Source: Pseudomonadota bacterium (GTDB lineage Bacteria; Pseudomonadota; Gammaproteobacteria; Steroidobacterales; Steroidobacteraceae). From it: DNA of 64,000 nt. This document shows, in pieces, positions 61,673 to 64,000 of the stretch. The notes below the pieces were generated by a model. It made no database searches, had not been told where the DNA came from, and worked only from the letters and a program-made list of their open reading frames with translations. How positions within the stretch are numbered: position 1 is the first letter of the stretch; each line of letters opens with the position of its first letter. The stretch lies in the NCBI GenBank assembly GCA_037200975.1, contig JBBCGI010000001.1:2356001-2420000 (forward strand). The letters are read 5' to 3'. The translations under genes and the position numbers were made by a program.

Positions 61673-62427
61673 AGGGGCCAAAGCAGGCGCTGCCGTCGAT
61701 CGTCGTGATCGCGGCCGTGGTGGGCATCTGGTGGGCCGCCGTCTGGGTTACCAAAAGCGCGATTTTCCCGACGCCCTGGGGCGTCGTGACCGGCACACTG
61801 GAGCTCGCGGAAGACGGCACCTTGTGGGAACACATCGGCGCTTCACTGATGCGCGTGGGCGCGGGCTTCGGCATCGCGGTGGCCTTCGCGATTCCGCTCG
61901 GCCTGTGGATGGGTTGGGTGCGCGGCGCATTCGTCACGCTGAACCCGCTGTTCCAGATCCTGCGGCCGATCTCGCCGATCGCGTGGATCCCGATCGCGAT
62001 CCTGTGGTTCGGCGTGGGCAACGCCTCGCCTATCTACCTCATCTTCATCGCCTCGGTGTTTCCGATGATCGTGCAGACCACCGCCGGCGTGCACACCATC
62101 GAGAAACGTTACCTGCGCGCGGCCGAGAACTTCGGCGTGTCGCGCAAGAAGCTTTTCCTGCAGGTGGTGATCCCGGCGACGCTGCCGGACATCATCGTCG
62201 GCATGCGTATCGGCCTCGGCGTCGCCTGGCTGGTGGTGGTGGCCGCCGAAATGATCGCGCTGCGCTCGGGCCTGGGCTACCTGATCATTGACTCGCGCAA
62301 CGCCGGCAACCGCTACGACCTGGTGATCGCCGGCATGATCATCATCGGCCTGATCGGGCTCATGCTCGACGGCATCATGAGGCTGCTCGAAAGCATGAAG
62401 ATCGTGCGGTGGCGTTATGCCCACTAA
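61669..62427 (+). CDS. ABC transporter permease (SsuC/TauC-like)
   Basis: 252 residues from the ATG at 61669 that overlaps the preceding stop (ATGA); an ATG at 61648 would overlap by 25 bases. Six membrane helices and the BPD permease block PISPIAWIPIAILWFGVGNA, followed by ENFGVSRKKLFLQVVIPATL (EAA loop). Belongs to the nitrate/sulfonate/taurine-type importers. Fits with the binding protein and the ATPase. Confidence 0.92.
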   Translation: MKGPKQALPSIVVIAAVVGIWWAAVWVTKSAIFPTPWGVVTGTLELAEDGTLWEHIGASLMRVGAGFGIAVAFAIPLGLWMGWVRGAFVTLNPLFQILRPISPIAWIPIAILWFGVGNASPIYLIFIASVFPMIVQTTAGVHTIEKRYLRAAENFGVSRKKLFLQVVIPATLPDIIVGMRIGLGVAWLVVVAAEMIALRSGLGYLIIDSRNAGNRYDLVIAGMIIIGLIGLMLDGIMRLLESMKIVRWRYAH

Positions 62428-63172
62428 CAACAAGATCCGGATCCAGAACGTCCACAAGGGCTTCGATGCCGACAAGGGCCGGCTCGAGGTCATCGACGAT
62501 CTCAACATCGACGTGCGCGACGGCGAGTTCGTCGCCATCGTGGGCCCGTCGGGCTGCGGCAAGACGACGTTGATGAACATCATGGCGGGCTTCCTCGCGC
62601 CGGATTCGGGTGCGGTGCTGGTCGACGGCAAGCCGCGTCTGAAGCCGAACCCGAAGGGTGTGCTGATCACCCAACAGGGTTCGGTGTTCCCGTGGCTCAC
62701 CGTGAAACAGAATCTGCTGTTCGGCCTGCCCGAGGAAATGCCGAACCGCGACGCGCTGGCCGATGAATACGCCGCGCTCGTGGGCCTCAAGGGTTTCGAG
62801 AACAACTATCCGCATGAACTCTCCGGCGGCATGCTGAAGCGCGCGGAGATCGCGCGCGCGCTGGTGGTGAAGCCCGAGATCCTCTACATGGACGAGCCGT
62901 TCTCGGCGCTCGACGCGTTGATGAGCCTGCGCATGCAGAACGAACTATTGCGCATCCTCGCGAAGGAAAAACACACCGTCATGCTGATCACGCACGACGT
63001 CGAGGAAGCGATTCACGTGGCCGATCGCATCCTGGTGCTGTCGCCGCGGCCGGCGCGCATTCAGGCCTCGTTCGACGTGCCATTCGCGCATCCGCGCAAG
63101 CTGTCGAGCCCGCAGGCGCAGGCCCTGCGCGTCGCGATCCTCAAGGAGCTGGGCGTCGAAGAGACGGTCTGA
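62417..63172 (+). CDS. ABC transporter ATP-binding protein (SsuB/TauB-like)
   Basis: 251 residues. Walker A GPSGCGKTT near 42-50, signature LSGGMLKRAEIARAL, Walker B ILYMDEPFSALD and the H-loop LITHDVEEA. The signature is LSGGM rather than LSGGQ, a variant seen in this branch. It overlaps the permease gene by 11 bases. Completes an importer (binding protein, permease, ATPase) with SCO and cupredoxin genes inside. Confidence 0.94.
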   Translation: MPTNNKIRIQNVHKGFDADKGRLEVIDDLNIDVRDGEFVAIVGPSGCGKTTLMNIMAGFLAPDSGAVLVDGKPRLKPNPKGVLITQQGSVFPWLTVKQNLLFGLPEEMPNRDALADEYAALVGLKGFENNYPHELSGGMLKRAEIARALVVKPEILYMDEPFSALDALMSLRMQNELLRILAKEKHTVMLITHDVEEAIHVADRILVLSPRPARIQASFDVPFAHPRKLSSPQAQALRVAILKELGVEETV

Positions 63173-63248
63173 CTATCCGGACGGCGTATTCGGCGGACCG
63201 GTGAGTCCTATCCAGTCGCCGTGCCTTGTTGTCCCGCCGCGCGCACGA

Positions 63249-64000
63249 TTACCACCACACCGCGTACAACGCGGCGAGCACACCCACCACGATCAGCGCC
63301 GCGACGTTGAAGAACGTGCCGGTCGAGAAATCGACGTTGTGGATGTCGACACGCATGGCCGCCTCGCTCTTCGGCGTCATCAGCGAGATCACCACCGCGA
63401 TCACGATGCCGGCGACGAAGCACCAGCCCACGCGGTTCATGAACGGATAGTCCGGCAGGTATTTGTAGAATACCCAGGACAACACGACCGTCGCGAGCAT
63501 CGACACCATCGCTGCGGTTGCCGTGGTGCGCGCCCAGAACAGGCCGAGCAGGAAGATCACGCAGATGCCCGGCGTGACGAAACCCGTGAAGTTCTGGATG
63601 TACTGGAAGCCCTGTCCGAAATTGCTGAGGAACGGCTTCGTGATGAAGATCGCGATGACCACCGATACCACCGCGACGATGCGGCCCACGAACACCAGCG
63701 TCTTCTGGTCCGTATCGGGCCGCGCGGCGCGATACAGATCCATCGTGAAGATGGTCGCGATCGAATTGATCTTGGAGCCCGTCGACGCGACGATCGCCGC
63801 CACCAGCGCGGCGAACACGATGCCCTTGATGCCGGTAGGCAGCATGGCCATGAGGCTCGGATACGCCTGGTCGGTGCGCTCGAGTCCGGGCACCAGCACC
63901 AGCGCGGCGATCCCGGGGATGACGATGATTGCCGGCATGATCAACTTGAGAAACGCCGCGAGCACGATGCCCTTCTGCGCCTCGTTCACGCTCTTGGCCG
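63249..64000 (-). CDS. Sodium:solute symporter (SSS family), C-terminal part
   Basis: The 3' end is in the window; the 5' part lies beyond base 64000. About 250 residues with six or seven membrane helices and SSS landmarks: ALVAAIVASTGSKINSIATI (the Na+ site region), FTMDLYRAARPDTDQKTLVF and GLFWARTTATAAMVSMLATV. Resembles SGLT-like sugar symporters. Convergent with the ABC ATPase gene, with 76 bases between and no clear terminator. Confidence 0.9.
   Translation of the reverse strand, partial: AKSVNEAQKGIVLAAFLKLIMPAIIVIPGIAALVLVPGLERTDQAYPSLMAMLPTGIKGIVFAALVAAIVASTGSKINSIATIFTMDLYRAARPDTDQKTLVFVGRIVAVVSVVIAIFITKPFLSNFGQGFQYIQNFTGFVTPGICVIFLLGLFWARTTATAAMVSMLATVVLSWVFYKYLPDYPFMNRVGWCFVAGIVIAVVISLMTPKSEAAMRVDIHNVDFSTGTFFNVAALIVVGVLAALYAVWW

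Overview
The window is 64 kb of GC-rich chromosomal DNA from a gram-negative, aerobic, heterotrophic bacterium. Gene content (MnmE/MnmG, an aa3-type cytochrome c oxidase with Cox11/SURF1/CyoE/CtaA assembly factors, a bioBFCD run, TrkAH, QmcA/NfeD) and the GTG and TTG starts fit a gammaproteobacterium, perhaps of the Steroidobacter/Nevskia-Xanthomonas side. That placement is an inference, not a match. No rRNA, tRNA, CRISPR array, prophage or complete insertion sequence was seen. Coding density is very high, with many 1-4 base stop/start overlaps.

Layout: 1-4.5 kb, end of mnmE, a small zinc-protease-like protein, a NatAB-type ABC exporter and a secreted alpha/beta-hydrolase peptidase. 4.6-8.2 kb, mnmG and an OppA-type lipoprotein. 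8.4-16.6 kb, DUF885 peptidase, a CheD-like protein lacking the catalytic Cys, QmcA-NfeD, a CBS protein and TrkA-TrkH. 16.7-21 kb, pyrF-uvrD and an AI-2E family permease. 21.3-34.5 kb, an accessory-looking run of small enzymes (CPBP protease, exported RidA, SDR, stand-alone GIY-YIG nuclease, DMT transporter, GNAT, two GST-like proteins, LysR, DoxX, CYTH, two GFA proteins, PaiB-like, gloB). 34.5-39.2 kb, a MASE1 histidine kinase, an S41 lipoprotein protease and dodecin. 39.2-52.4 kb, the cytochrome oxidase and heme A genes, split in two by asd, lgt and leuA. 52.4-57 kb, bioBFCD and comF. 57-63.2 kb, a GMC dehydrogenase with its small subunit, divergent from an ABC transporter that carries a SCO copper chaperone and a cupredoxin inside its operon. 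The window ends inside a sodium/solute symporter.

Three things stand out. First, asd is preceded by a complete transcription attenuator with a Thr/Ile/Lys-rich leader peptide, and leuA by a Leu-rich leader peptide, so two amino-acid genes near each other appear to be under ribosome-mediated attenuation. Second, long perfect inverted repeats of at least two families (26-53 bp arms) sit a few bases from stop codons, mostly between convergent genes. One supplies the C-terminus of the OppA-like protein and contains a second element nested in it. Third, the 8-mer CTATCTAC and relatives (CTAACTAC, CTAACAA) recur far more often than composition predicts, in several reading frames and at the cost of rare codons, which suggests selection or a mechanism acting on the DNA word itself.
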